From the NCBI GenBank assembly GCA_023388635.1, contig JAEWFW010000064.1, forward strand, positions 1 to 64,000: a stretch of DNA of 64,000 nt, written 5' to 3'. The DNA comes from Bacillota bacterium (lineage in GTDB: Bacteria > Bacillota > Bacilli > Desulfuribacillales > Desulfuribacillaceae). This document shows positions 1 through 7,552 of the stretch, piece after piece; the first letter of the stretch is position 1; every line of letters begins with the position of its first letter. The notes beneath the pieces were generated by a model, which was not told where the DNA came from, did not search any database, and worked only from the letters and a program-made list of their open reading frames with translations. The position numbers were made by a program, and so were the translations under genes.

Positions 1-505
1 CATTTCAACAAAGATATTTTGGACAAAAGGCGGCTTAAAAAAGGCTAGAATTATGGGGTTTTAAGCAATACTGCGAATTAGGCAGAAAACCTAACTCTGG
101 ACTGTCTGTTTTATCGGGAAAACCTCAGGCATTACAACTATTACAGCCTATTTATCAAGAGATAATAATATTTTTGATACGGTGGTAATTACCGTTGAAG
201 AAGCAGCTCCAGCAGATGATTATACAATTACAATAAGCGGTTATGATGATATTTACAAAGGCGATACAGAAACATATACGGCAACAATATATAACAATGG
301 TTTGCCATCAGATGAACATGTGACGTTTGCTGTATTTGCAGATGATAAAACAAGTCCTGTAGCAAATGTAAGCATCGTTAGCCAAAATGGTACAAGTGCA
401 AATATAAAATCAGAAGCCAGTAGTGGATATATGCAACTAAAAGCTACATTAAATATAGATAGTAATGTTTTCGCATGGAAGAGGATTAGATTGAGAAATT
501 TTTAA
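1..505 (+). pseudogene. Decayed phage structural protein, C-terminal Ig-like domain
   Basis: The last intact frame (182-505) encodes an Ig-like beta-sandwich with TYTATIYNNG and GYMQLKATL, ending AWKRIRLRNF. This is the style of the C-terminal domain of tail or head-tail proteins of Bacillota phages. Homologous-looking sequence continues upstream in other frames: one frame reads through about 39-121, and a missing A in the AAAA run near 119-122 would restore continuity into the 128-505 frame. Another break lies near 60. At least two frameshifts therefore interrupt the gene, and its 5' part lies outside the window. The G or T at 182 is not a real start. It belongs to the prophage edge that ends at the tRNA-Pro gene. 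Confidence 0.6.
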
Positions 506-512
506 GGGGAAA

Positions 513-691
513 ATGGCAGAATATTTATATCTGAGACAAAAGAAATTGATACATTGGGTACAGAAAATGTTGCGGAACTAAAAGGCAGATTGAGAAGTGA
601 ATTATCTCGTATTAGAGATCAAGTAAAAGGATTGAAAAGTAGAGCAGAAGAGATACAGGGCAATTTGCGAATATTGGAAGGTAAGGAATAA
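513..691 (+). pseudogene. Small coiled-coil phage protein, frameshifted start
   Basis: A reading frame ending at 689-691 encodes a short charged helical protein containing LKGRLRSELSRIRDQ and AEEIQGNLRILEG, which fits a coiled coil. The only ATG with a purine-rich SD before it (513, after AAGGGGAA) is in another frame and stops near 580. A single indel around 525-535 would join the two. In the present sequence the helical frame could start only at a TTG at 554, giving 45 residues. It follows the phage structural remnant by a few bases and was probably cotranscribed with it. The function is not recognised. Confidence 0.4.
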
Positions 692-693
692 TA

Positions 694-732
694 AGAATCC
701 CTCACTCAGTTTAATGGGGGGGGGATTTTTTT
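694..732 (+). terminator. Probable rho-independent terminator
   Basis: AATCCC at 696-701 can pair with GGGATT at 722-727, the latter sitting in a run of nine G followed by seven T. It closes the plus-strand phage genes and faces the minus-strand gene that ends at 761. Confidence 0.5.
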
Positions 733-760
733 GTTTTAGGAATATTAGGAAATTCGGAAA

Positions 761-1348
761 CTAATTCACCTTGAAAAAATCAATAACTTTATATTTGTTA
801 TCGTAATTGTCGTTATTTACCATAAAGTAATATCTCTGATAAAGCTTTTGTCCACCAGCATTTGAATTTTCAATTGAATACAGGAATGTAAATTCGTGGA
901 AAATATCGCCGCTTTTATATATCAGCGTATCTTTGGTATCCTTGATAATGTCTGACTTATCTTTTCCTTCCTTAATAAATTTCTTGAAATCATCGAAAGA
1001 ATCATGATAATCGGTAAATGATTTTTCATAAGACTTTTTTGTCATAGTAATTATTTCTGGTTTTTCTTCAGCTAATGCTGTATTGATGTACTCATACTTG
1101 ATAAGGTTAATAAAATCGTCTACATCTATTTCCTTATATGGGTAGGTATTTTCACCATTTTGCATTGCATATAAATAACCTTCCACAACTCTTTTTGCTT
1201 TTTGCTCTGGAGTAAACATATAGTATGTGTATCCTGCTGCAATGATCAAAGCTATTACGATTATATATTTGATAATGCGGTTGGTTTTAATTGGCTTTTT
1301 CGTTTCAGTAATAACTTGCTCCTGAATTTCAATGTTTTCAGTTGTCAT
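761..1348 (-). CDS. Membrane-anchored protein of unknown function
   Basis: A 195-residue protein. About 25 polar residues are followed by one hydrophobic segment (IIKYIIVIALIIAAGYTYYM), and the remaining 150 residues are charged and probably extracytoplasmic, so it looks like a type II single-pass protein. The start is the ATG at 1348, which has GGGAGG eight bases upstream; the longer frame would use a TTG inside that SD. It is the last of four minus-strand genes on the prophage side of the tRNA and is AT-rich like its neighbours. No family was recognised. Position near the integrase suggests accessory cargo of the element, but nothing in the sequence shows a role. Confidence 0.6.
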   Translation of the reverse strand: MTTENIEIQEQVITETKKPIKTNRIIKYIIVIALIIAAGYTYYMFTPEQKAKRVVEGYLYAMQNGENTYPYKEIDVDDFINLIKYEYINTALAEEKPEIITMTKKSYEKSFTDYHDSFDDFKKFIKEGKDKSDIIKDTKDTLIYKSGDIFHEFTFLYSIENSNAGGQKLYQRYYFMVNNDNYDNKYKVIDFFKVN

Positions 1349-1369
1349 TTTATCGCCTCCCAAAATTGA

Positions 1370-1801
1370 TTAACTAGCCACTAACTCTGACTTGTATGCG
1401 TCTATATTATTTAAAAACCTCATCAATCTGCGTCTTGGATATGCTTTATGTAAAAAATAAATATCCTCGGCTGTGATATGTGCAGGAATATAGTTTAATT
1501 GCCATTCTAATACCTTGTGCTGAAATAGGGTTTCTAAGGCTTGAATGCGGTCTTTTTTGTATAGAGTTATAAATTGTCGCTTTGTCATATTGATTTCCTG
1601 TATTTTGACTTGACGTAAGTTAGTAATGATGAAGTACAATGTAGTTTTTGTTTTCTGATTATATATAACTTCGTAAAACAAATTAAAATCAGTTTCGTTT
1701 TGTACTAAAAATTTTAATTCATCCATAAGGTATGGGCTAAAATACTTTGCTCCAATGTCATCAACAATTGCTTGTGTCCATATGTTTAAAGTTGTTTTCA
1801 T
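1370..1801 (-). CDS. Unknown 143-residue protein of the integrated element
   Basis: A soluble-looking protein without signal peptide or membrane segment, preceded by AGGGAG eleven bases before the ATG. It has a mixed alpha/beta appearance with a basic C-terminal half (PRRRLMRFLNNI). Its stop lies 21 bases before the start of the membrane-anchored protein downstream, so the two are probably cotranscribed. No motif of known function is visible. Its place between the recombinase and other small unknown genes is typical of lysogeny or accessory modules of temperate phages. Confidence 0.5.
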   Translation of the reverse strand: MKTTLNIWTQAIVDDIGAKYFSPYLMDELKFLVQNETDFNLFYEVIYNQKTKTTLYFIITNLRQVKIQEINMTKRQFITLYKKDRIQALETLFQHKVLEWQLNYIPAHITAEDIYFLHKAYPRRRLMRFLNNIDAYKSELVAS

Positions 1802-1816
1802 AATAAAATCGCTCCC

Positions 1817-2008
1817 TTATTTTGTGATTTTTATATTAGCGTAAAACCGTCTAGCTTCACCCATCGTCATATAATCGAATGTCCAATAAAAATTTCTCAA
1901 CACTTGCTCTTTTTGTTCATCTGACAAATCATAACAATCTCTTAAAGCACGTTTTAGGTATCCTGTAGCCGTTTGGTTAAAGTTACTTTCATTTACAGTA
2001 TTATGCAT
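1817..2008 (-). CDS. Unknown 63-residue protein of the integrated element
   Basis: A small acidic helical protein containing TGYLKRALRDCYDLSDEQ. The ATG at 2008 is chosen because AGAGG lies seven bases upstream; a GTG two codons earlier would sit against the SD. It lies 10 bases from the stop codon of the recombinase and 15 bases before the next gene, so it belongs to the same minus-strand operon. No family was recognised. It could be a small excision or regulatory protein, but no helix-turn-helix is evident. Confidence 0.5.
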   Translation of the reverse strand: MHNTVNESNFNQTATGYLKRALRDCYDLSDEQKEQVLRNFYWTFDYMTMGEARRFYANIKITK

Positions 2009-2018
2009 GTCCACACCT

Positions 2019-2939
2019 CTATATGTCTAAATTATTCAAAGGATTATATTTCTCATTTTGCTCATGAAGGGCAGTACCCCATATAGCAAGATAACGCTCT
2101 GTTTGTTGCAATTTGCTATGACGCAATAATTTTTGCAATGAAAATACATCCATTCCTGCAAGCAAACATCTGTTTGCAAATGAGTGACGGAAGGTATGCG
2201 CCGATAACCTCACATCCGAAAAATTCATGATGTCTTTTAACCGTTTAAACATACACTTGACACTATTTTCTGATAATTTTTTCCCTTTTGTATTTGTGAA
2301 TACATATTCTGGTAACTTGTCAAAAGTTTGCTCTGAAAAAATTTTGTATTCTCTCATTTCTTTTTTTAGCTTGTCACTCATTGGAATAGAAGAGTATTCT
2401 CGTTTTTTACCGTAGACCGTGATTATGCCTTGATCAAATAGTACGTGTTGCCATTTTAAATTGACTAATTCACCTAAACGGACACCAGTTCCTAATAAAA
2501 ATAGTATTATCGAGTGGTCGCGTACTGAAAAAAATGATTTATCACGATACTTCAACCGCCTGTAATAACCTAACATTTGTTTAATGTGATTATCACTAAA
2601 AACTTCAATTTTTATTTCTTCTTTCGCTTTTTGAATTCTTTTTGTCGGATTTTGTTTGTTTGGGATAATTTCCTCTTGTTCTAAAAAATTAAAGAATGCT
2701 TTCAGATGCTTAAGTTTTGTATTGATCGTTGTTGGATTGTTACCTCTTTCGTTTTTTTGAACAAGTAAGAATGATTTAATTGTTCCAGTTGTTACATCCT
2801 CAGCGTTGATAATTTCTTGTTCTGTGCAATATTGCCCAAACAATTTAAAAAAATCTTTGTAATGCGTGATTGTAGTAGAAGATACATTTTTTAATTCTCT
2901 GTCGCAAAGAAATTCCTGAAACGCAAATTTAAGTAACAA
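2019..2939 (-). CDS. Tyrosine recombinase, phage-type integrase
   Basis: A 306-residue tyrosine recombinase that should integrate and excise the element at the neighbouring tRNA-Pro. The N-terminal 100 residues form a core-binding SAM-like domain. The catalytic domain carries the first Arg in GTGVRLGELVNLKW (about residue 155), the His-x-x-Arg box in SAHTFRHSFANR (about 247-253), the His in LRHSKLQQ and the nucleophilic Tyr in TERYLAIW (about 282). The length is that of XerD-like phage integrases. The start is TTG at 2939 with a strong GGAGGTGG upstream. The gene lies about 130 bp from the tRNA 3' end and points away from it, the classical arrangement of an integrase beside an attachment site. 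Confidence 0.9.
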   Translation of the reverse strand: MLLKFAFQEFLCDRELKNVSSTTITHYKDFFKLFGQYCTEQEIINAEDVTTGTIKSFLLVQKNERGNNPTTINTKLKHLKAFFNFLEQEEIIPNKQNPTKRIQKAKEEIKIEVFSDNHIKQMLGYYRRLKYRDKSFFSVRDHSIILFLLGTGVRLGELVNLKWQHVLFDQGIITVYGKKREYSSIPMSDKLKKEMREYKIFSEQTFDKLPEYVFTNTKGKKLSENSVKCMFKRLKDIMNFSDVRLSAHTFRHSFANRCLLAGMDVFSLQKLLRHSKLQQTERYLAIWGTALHEQNEKYNPLNNLDI

Positions 2940-2941
2940 TA

Positions 2942-2990
2942 AAAAACCACCTCCAAAAAGATTTTAATAATCTTAATGTAAGTGGTTTTT
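2942..2990 (-). promoter_or_regulatory. Hairpin overlapping the integrase ribosome binding site
   Basis: AAAAACCAC (2942-2950) is complementary to GTGGTTTTT (2982-2990), and AAGATT/AATCTT (2958-2963 and 2969-2974) form an inner stem. In integrase mRNA the GTGG of the SD lies in the outer stem next to the TTG start. Folding would hide part of the SD; on the DNA it could also act as a bidirectional terminator between the element and the tRNA. Confidence 0.5.
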
Positions 2991-3070
2991 CTTGTTAAAA
3001 CAGTGTCTGTATTTGACTACTATCCTAACACAATGCTATTTAAGTGCTATAAACCTTGATATCATGCGCT

Positions 3071-3147
3071 TGGTCGGAATAGCGGGATTTGAACCCGCGA
3101 CCTCACCCACCCCAAGGGTGCGCGCTACCGAGCTGCGCCATATCCCG
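3071..3147 (-). tRNA. tRNA-Pro (anticodon GGG)
   Basis: Read on the minus strand, the gene begins CGGGATA and ends TATTCCG followed by ACCA. The acceptor stem is seven pairs with one G-U. The D-arm contains the usual GGTAGC, the anticodon arm is CACCC-TTGGGGT-GGGTG with GGG at positions 34-36, and the T-arm is GCGGG-TTCAAAT-CCCGC. CCA is encoded. The 3' end faces the integrase, marking it as the probable attachment site of the element at 1-3070. Confidence 0.95.
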
Positions 3148-3281
3148 AAATATGGAACTCATTAAAATTATACATGATAAAAAATCTGATTGCAAGCCAT
3201 TTACGGCAGGCATATGAACCATTGGGCAGTTGTCTGAATATTGATAGTATATGTTCTTGTTTTTTTATAAAGAAGGTGATT

Positions 3282-4559
3282 GTGATTAATTTTAGACATT
3301 TGATTGCCGGGGTTGATACGCCCGTTCCGCTGAGTAACGGAGCTTATTTGCCGGAAATAAACTTTGACAATGGAGCTACTACTCCAGCTTTTCACTCCGT
3401 TCTCCATGAGGTTTTAAACTTCGCATCGTATTATTCATCTGTTCATCGGGGAGATGGTCATAAATCGACAATATCTTCGGATTTCTATGAGAGCGCCCGT
3501 CAGGAAGTATTACATTTTGTCAATGGTGATCCAAGACATGATACAGTGATATTTGTAAAAAATACAACGGAGGCAATCAACAAGCTGGCTAATAGAACAG
3601 ATAATTCAGAGAAAAATATCATTTTGTCCACTATGATGGAGCACCATTCCAATGACCTGCCATGGAGAAAACGCTTTCGCGTCGTTTATGTCGATATCGA
3701 TCAGCATGGACGTTTGAATATAGCCGATTTGAAACAAAAATTAATACAATATCAGGGGAAAGTTCGCTTAGTTGCAGTCACTGGAGCTTCTAATGTCACC
3801 GGCTATGTGAATCCGATCTATGATATCGCTGAGCTTGCCCACCGTTATCAAACTGAGATTTTCGTCGATGCCGCTCAGCTTGCACCACATTATCCGATAG
3901 ATATGCAATCCGTAGGATCTGCCCGGCATATTGATTATCTGGCATTTTCCGCACACAAGATGTATGCGCCGTTTGGAACCGGTGTGCTTATAGGTGCGAA
4001 AAAGACATTTATGCAGGGTGAACCCGATCATGTCGGGGGTGGTACCGTCGAACTAGTTTCGCCTGACCGTATATTATGGAAGCATCCGCCTTACAAAGAA
4101 GAAGCAGGTACTCCTAATCTGATGGGAGTTGTCGCACTTGTTACGGCTATTAGAGTTTTGAAGTATATAGGATTTCCCAAATTAGTGGCGCACGAACGAA
4201 GCTTGACTCAATATGCTCTTACACAATTAAGCAAATTATCCAATGTCCGGTTATATATAAAACCTGATGAACATAAGTCGCATATTGGAGTCATCCCTTT
4301 CAACGTAAAGGGAATCAGTCATTCACAATTATCGCGTATGTTGGCGGATTGGGGGATTGCTGTCCGCAACGGCTGCTTCTGCGCCCAACCGTATGTACAT
4401 CGATTATTGGGGTTGTCGAAAGAGCATTTTGAATATCACTATCGAAATCCTCACATTGAACGTCCGGGTCTTGTCAGAATCAGTTTTGGCTTGTACAATG
4501 ACCACTTGGAGATCGACAGAATGATTCAGGTATTGCGGGAAATAACCAGACAGCTATAG
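3282..4559 (+). CDS. Cysteine desulfurase-like class V aminotransferase
   Basis: A PLP enzyme of the SufS/NifS-like class V family, which removes sulfur from cysteine (or selenium from selenocysteine) for cofactor assembly. Visible features are NFDNGATTPAF near the N-terminus, the HHSND element, FVDAAQLAPH with the PLP-ring Asp, the Schiff-base Lys in AFSAHKMYAPFG, and the probable active Cys in RNGCFCAQPYV. The GTG at 3282 is preferred (AGAAGG five bases upstream; 425 residues), because the 36 residues before it are not family-like. No suf or isc genes are adjacent. A broken paralogue of the C-terminal third lies just downstream. The substrate is not certain. Confidence 0.75.
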   Translation: MINFRHLIAGVDTPVPLSNGAYLPEINFDNGATTPAFHSVLHEVLNFASYYSSVHRGDGHKSTISSDFYESARQEVLHFVNGDPRHDTVIFVKNTTEAINKLANRTDNSEKNIILSTMMEHHSNDLPWRKRFRVVYVDIDQHGRLNIADLKQKLIQYQGKVRLVAVTGASNVTGYVNPIYDIAELAHRYQTEIFVDAAQLAPHYPIDMQSVGSARHIDYLAFSAHKMYAPFGTGVLIGAKKTFMQGEPDHVGGGTVELVSPDRILWKHPPYKEEAGTPNLMGVVALVTAIRVLKYIGFPKLVAHERSLTQYALTQLSKLSNVRLYIKPDEHKSHIGVIPFNVKGISHSQLSRMLADWGIAVRNGCFCAQPYVHRLLGLSKEHFEYHYRNPHIERPGLVRISFGLYNDHLEIDRMIQVLREITRQL

Positions 4560-4688
4560 TGTCATAGATACATTTGTCATAGATACATTAATGAACTGCC
4601 TTTAACAAATTTTCGCCATATGATTGACTTTGTCCTAGGGGCAGGCTTTATATTATGAATATATTATAGCGTATTATAGATATCTTAC

Positions 4689-4714
4689 AGAACCTGATCA
4701 TAGGTTCTTTTTTT
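4689..4714 (+). terminator. Rho-independent terminator
   Basis: AGAACCT (4689-4695) and AGGTTCT (4702-4708) form a perfect 7-bp stem with a 6-base loop, followed by a T run. It ends the desulfurase-like transcript. The preceding 4560-4680 contains a duplicated 15-mer (TTGTCATAGATACAT-like, near 4560-4588) and no gene. Confidence 0.8.
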
Positions 4715-4786
4715 AATACTCTATTACCTATATTAGGAAAATGCAGAGAGGTAGCTATAAATTAAATAATCATGGAGGATGAGAAA

Positions 4787-4903
4787 ATGAAACGATCTGT
4801 TTATATTGTCTTATGTATGGTAATTTTTTTAAGCGGATGCGGATGCGGTAATTCATCCGTGTCCCAGGAAGAAGGGAATCGTAGCGCTTATCACTGCTAT
4901 TAA
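4787..4903 (+). pseudogene. 5' fragment of a lipoprotein gene
   Basis: An ATG with GGAGG eight bases upstream opens a lipoprotein signal peptide, MKRSVYIVLCMVIFLSGC, with a lipobox Cys. After about 28 residues the sequence switches, in another frame, to the 3' third of a cysteine desulfurase gene, and the lipoprotein frame stops at 4901-4903. The mature part of the lipoprotein has been lost. The intact signals suggest a recent deletion. A 38-residue secreted peptide may still be made. Confidence 0.7.
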
Positions 4904-5303
4904 AACATTGGAAAGCATAGGACTTGCCAAGCATGAAGATCAATTGACTCGCTATGCGATCAAGCGACTTCGGGAGCTTCCCTACATTCGTTTATATACA
5001 GACTTGCGGGACGATCAGCCGCAGATTGGCGCGATTCCTTTTCTGATGGATGGGATTTCCGATATTCGGCTTGCCGAATTGCTGGCGGATCAAGCTGGCA
5101 TCGCCGTTCGTAACGGCTGTTTTTGCGCGCACCCATATGTCCAGAGTTTATTAGGTGTATCAGAAGAGGAGATTGGGTATTATTATCGCAATCCACAGGA
5201 AGAGCGCCCTGGCTTAGTACGGATCAGCTTTGGCATTTATAATAATTGCACCGAAATCGACAAATTGATAGAAGCACTGCAAAACATCGCCACACAGAGA
5301 TAA
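4872..5303 (+). pseudogene. 3' fragment of a cysteine desulfurase-like gene
   Basis: From about 4872 the frame reads GIVALITAIKTLESIG and continues to a complete C-terminus with the active Cys in RNGCFCAHPYVQSLLG and the family ending RPGLVRISFGIYNN. It aligns along its whole length with the C-terminal third of the desulfurase at 3282-4559 (VVALVTAIRVLKYIG there), yet differs at many positions, so it is an old paralogue and not a fresh duplicate. The PLP-binding two thirds are missing, so it cannot be active as this enzyme. The junction with the lipoprotein fragment is near 4870-4876. Confidence 0.8.
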
Positions 5304-5380
5304 ATTGCTTAACTATATAAAGATAAACTAAGATGAGAAGAACTAAGGAAGGAAAGACATAGGATTAGGAGTCTAATAAT

Positions 5381-5919
5381 ATGCGAAACATTTTAGTTAC
5401 GGGCGGTGCCGGATTTATCGGCAGTCATTTTGTTAAGATGCTGCTGAACAAATACCCTCAATACCGGATTATCAACGCGGATATGTTGACGTATGCCGGA
5501 AGAGTCGAAAACTTGCAAGATATATCTGCGAATTTTTAGAAAAGCAGATTCCGATTCACGGTGATGGTACGCAAGTGCGCGATTGGCTGCATGTAACTGA
5601 CCATTGCAGTGCAATTGATGCAGTGCTGCATCGGGGAATTGATGGGGAGGTATATAATATCGGCGGAAATAACGAAAGAAAAAACATCGAAATCATTCGA
5701 TTAATTATGAAGCTACTTGGTAAATCAGAGGATTTGCTAATTAGTGTAAAAAACCGTCCGGGTCATGACACACGGTATGCTATTGATAGTACAAAAATTA
5801 CGAACCAGCTAGGCTGGCAGCCTAGTTATACATTAGAACAGGGAATGAGAGAAACGGTACGATGGTACCAGGAAAATATCTCAGTATATGTCTCCATGTT
5901 GCAGTCATTGAATCTGTGA
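5381..5919 (+). pseudogene. dTDP-glucose 4,6-dehydratase remnant with internal deletion
   Basis: The ATG at 5381 (AGGAG upstream) opens a typical RmlB N-terminus with the NAD-binding motif VTGGAGFIGSHF and ends near NLQDI, residue 47. The sequence then jumps to the RmlB C-terminal third, beginning EFLEKQIPIHGDGTQVRDWLH in a different frame and continuing with VYNIGGNNE and KNRPGHDTRYAID to 5919. About half of the normal 330-residue protein, including the catalytic TDE and YxxxK regions, is gone. The junction lies around 5520-5530. No other dTDP-rhamnose genes are nearby. Confidence 0.85.
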
Positions 5920-5929
5920 GGTTTTTGTG

Positions 5930-5980
5930 ATATCCTCTGAACAGCTATAAGGATTACAGTTGTTCAGAGGATATATTTTT
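5930..5980 (+). terminator. Strong rho-independent terminator
   Basis: ATATCCTCTGAACA (5930-5943) and its exact complement TGTTCAGAGGATAT (5961-5974) form a 14-bp stem with a 17-base loop, followed by ATTTTT. It closes the rmlB remnant. Confidence 0.85.
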
Positions 5981-6034
5981 ATCGATCATGTATCCTAGAT
6001 TAGGCTTACTATTATATTGAAGCATGGAGGACTT

Positions 6035-6373
6035 ATGGGAGAAAAAAGAAAGACAATTCATATAAATGAAGCATTTCAGTGTGAAAACTGCGGGGCGCAA
6101 GTACCGCCGATTGTAGGAGGCGGTTGTCGAAACCATTGTCCCTATTGCTTGGTATCGAAGCATGTGGATGAGGTGCCGGGAGATCGGCAATGTGAATGCC
6201 TTGGCTTAATGGATGCTGTGGATATTGAATACACAAGTAAAAAAGGCTATATGATCAGCCACAAGTGCAGAAAATGTGGCACCATCAAAAAAAATAAAAT
6301 CGTCGCAGATTCTAAGGACGTGAACGACTCTATGGAAGTCATCTTAGAAATTATGCGCCGAAAAACGATCTAA
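6035..6373 (+). CDS. RNHCP domain zinc-ribbon protein
   Basis: A 112-residue protein with several Cys pairs: CENCG, then CRNHCPYC, which holds the literal RNHCP signature, then CEC and CRKCG near the C-terminus. These should bind one or two zinc ions. The family is widespread in Bacillota and actinobacteria and has no established function; a nucleic-acid role is often supposed. The start is the ATG at 6035 with TGGAGG four bases upstream, since the longer frame has no SD. It stands alone after a strong terminator. Confidence 0.8.
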   Translation: MGEKRKTIHINEAFQCENCGAQVPPIVGGGCRNHCPYCLVSKHVDEVPGDRQCECLGLMDAVDIEYTSKKGYMISHKCRKCGTIKKNKIVADSKDVNDSMEVILEIMRRKTI

Positions 6374-6461
6374 ACACATAGCAAATCGATGTAAACATGT
6401 AACAAATTTTACAGTCCATCTTCATATACTATGTATCATGCTATGAGGATGTGATTCGATT

Positions 6462-6761
6462 ATGGAAGAAATATTGGCTGCAGAGATCATGGATTCTACA
6501 AGTCTTACATTTGTTGCGCTTGTCAGTGCACTGGTACAATTAAGTAAGCGTTATATCAATAGTGATTACGCTCCGCTTCTTTCCATCGCGTTTGGAATAT
6601 TTTTTTCATTAGGCTATTATTTCAGTCATTTGGATTTAGCATGTAGTAACTGGTTTATTGCCGTCGTACGTGGTATAATTATTGGACTCGCCGCCAGTGG
6701 TTTATATTCCAATATAAATATGGCTAATAAGAGACGTTCCGATTCGGAATTTAAGGAGTGA
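6462..6761 (+). CDS. Small holin-like membrane protein
   Basis: A 99-residue protein with three hydrophobic stretches (about 15-28, 38-58, 66-84) and a charged tail RRSDSEFKE. The pattern ALVQLSKRYINSDYAPLLSI followed by GIIIGLAASGLYS resembles small phage holins of Bacillota, although no other phage gene is next to it. Its stop codon lies four bases before the mtrB start, and the SD of mtrB (AAGGAG) overlaps the end of this gene, so translation of the two is probably coupled. A domesticated holin or an unrelated membrane protein are both possible. No clear promoter was found in 6374-6461. Confidence 0.55.
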   Translation: MEEILAAEIMDSTSLTFVALVSALVQLSKRYINSDYAPLLSIAFGIFFSLGYYFSHLDLACSNWFIAVVRGIIIGLAASGLYSNINMANKRRSDSEFKE

Positions 6762-6765
6762 CACA

Positions 6766-7002
6766 ATGGCTGAAGGTACAAACAACGAATATTTTCTTGT
6801 TAAAGCACTAGAAAATGGTGTGACTGTCAGTGGACTGACACGTGGAAATGATACGAAGTTTCATCACTCAGAGAAGCTGGATAGAGGAGAAGTGATGATT
6901 GCTCAATTCACAGAACATACCGCTGCAATTAAAGTCAGGGGCAAGGCGATAATACAGACGAAATTTGGAACATTGAATACATTTGAAGAAGTGCAGGAAT
7001 AG
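6766..7002 (+). CDS. mtrB: TRAP, trp RNA-binding attenuation protein
   Basis: This 78-residue protein is the subunit of the 11-fold TRAP ring. With tryptophan bound it wraps RNA carrying GAG/TAG triplets and represses trp genes. The core LTRGNDTKFHHSEKLDRGEV, AQFTEHTAAIKVRG is nearly that of the B. subtilis protein, and the RNA-contacting residues keep their numbers: Lys37, Lys56 and Arg58, with Thr30 in the tryptophan pocket. The start has AAGGAG eight bases upstream. In B. subtilis mtrB also precedes hepS, as it does here after an insertion of other genes. Its obvious target is the trp leader at 29412-29767. Confidence 0.95.
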   Translation: MAEGTNNEYFLVKALENGVTVSGLTRGNDTKFHHSEKLDRGEVMIAQFTEHTAAIKVRGKAIIQTKFGTLNTFEEVQE

Positions 7003-7017
7003 CCTGCATTTTTTTTT
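6992..7017 (+). terminator. Terminator overlapping the mtrB stop codon
   Basis: TGCAGG (6992-6997) pairs with CCTGCA (7003-7008) around a 5-base loop that contains most of the mtrB stop codon, followed by nine T. Confidence 0.8.
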
Positions 7018-7048
7018 CATACAATGGGGCATAGAAGGGGGAGATTCT

Positions 7049-7552
7049 ATGCTGGCATTTGGAAGAGGAATTTTTACAGCCGTCGTTATTTCTACATTTT
7101 TTTTGCTATTATTTTCATTTTATCCTTCTGAAATTCAAGGGGAGTTGTATCGAAGTCCGATCATTCAGCCGACGATGGTGTCGGAAGCGCGTGGCGGAAC
7201 GGAAATTGAAGCGGATAGAATTATCAAGCTATGTACCTCATCAAACATTTCCTTGCCAATTAAGAAGATTGTCGTAGATGCTGATCATACGCTGGATATC
7301 CATTACGGAATTGACGCTCATTCGAAAGACTACGGATTTGTCAACAGCTATAAGCTGGCTAATTTGCTGTTCGCTGAGTACGACCAGATTGACACGATAC
7401 GTTACACTGTCTTATTGCAAAATAAACCGTATTTTCAGGCGGAGATTCTTCGGGACAATCATCGCGTCATAGAGACGAGTGCGATATTCGATTCGAAAAA
7501 AATTCTGACAGAGATACAGCGGACATTTACGATTACGTTATTAGGCAATTAG
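7049..7552 (+). CDS. Exported or membrane-anchored protein of unknown function
   Basis: A 167-residue protein with an N-terminal hydrophobic segment (GIFTAVVISTFFLLLFSFY) acting as signal peptide or anchor, then about 140 soluble residues predicted to lie outside the cytoplasm. The ATG at 7049 is chosen for the AGAAGGGGGAG just upstream; the longer frame runs through the mtrB terminator. The soluble part (DADHTLDIHYGIDAHSKDYG, YTVLLQNKPYFQAEILR) has an alpha/beta pattern somewhat like GerM-type spore proteins, but this is only an impression. No family was recognised with confidence. Confidence 0.6.
   Translation: MLAFGRGIFTAVVISTFFLLLFSFYPSEIQGELYRSPIIQPTMVSEARGGTEIEADRIIKLCTSSNISLPIKKIVVDADHTLDIHYGIDAHSKDYGFVNSYKLANLLFAEYDQIDTIRYTVLLQNKPYFQAEILRDNHRVIETSAIFDSKKILTEIQRTFTITLLGN

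Noticed and set aside
4787..4903. Intact small lipoprotein gene
   Set aside because: The signal peptide is convincing, but the sequence changes within ten codons of the lipobox to out-of-frame desulfurase coding sequence, so it is a truncated gene.
6462..6761. Prophage lysis module around the holin-like gene
   Set aside because: No endolysin, tail or other phage genes are adjacent; neighbours are the RNHCP-domain gene and mtrB.
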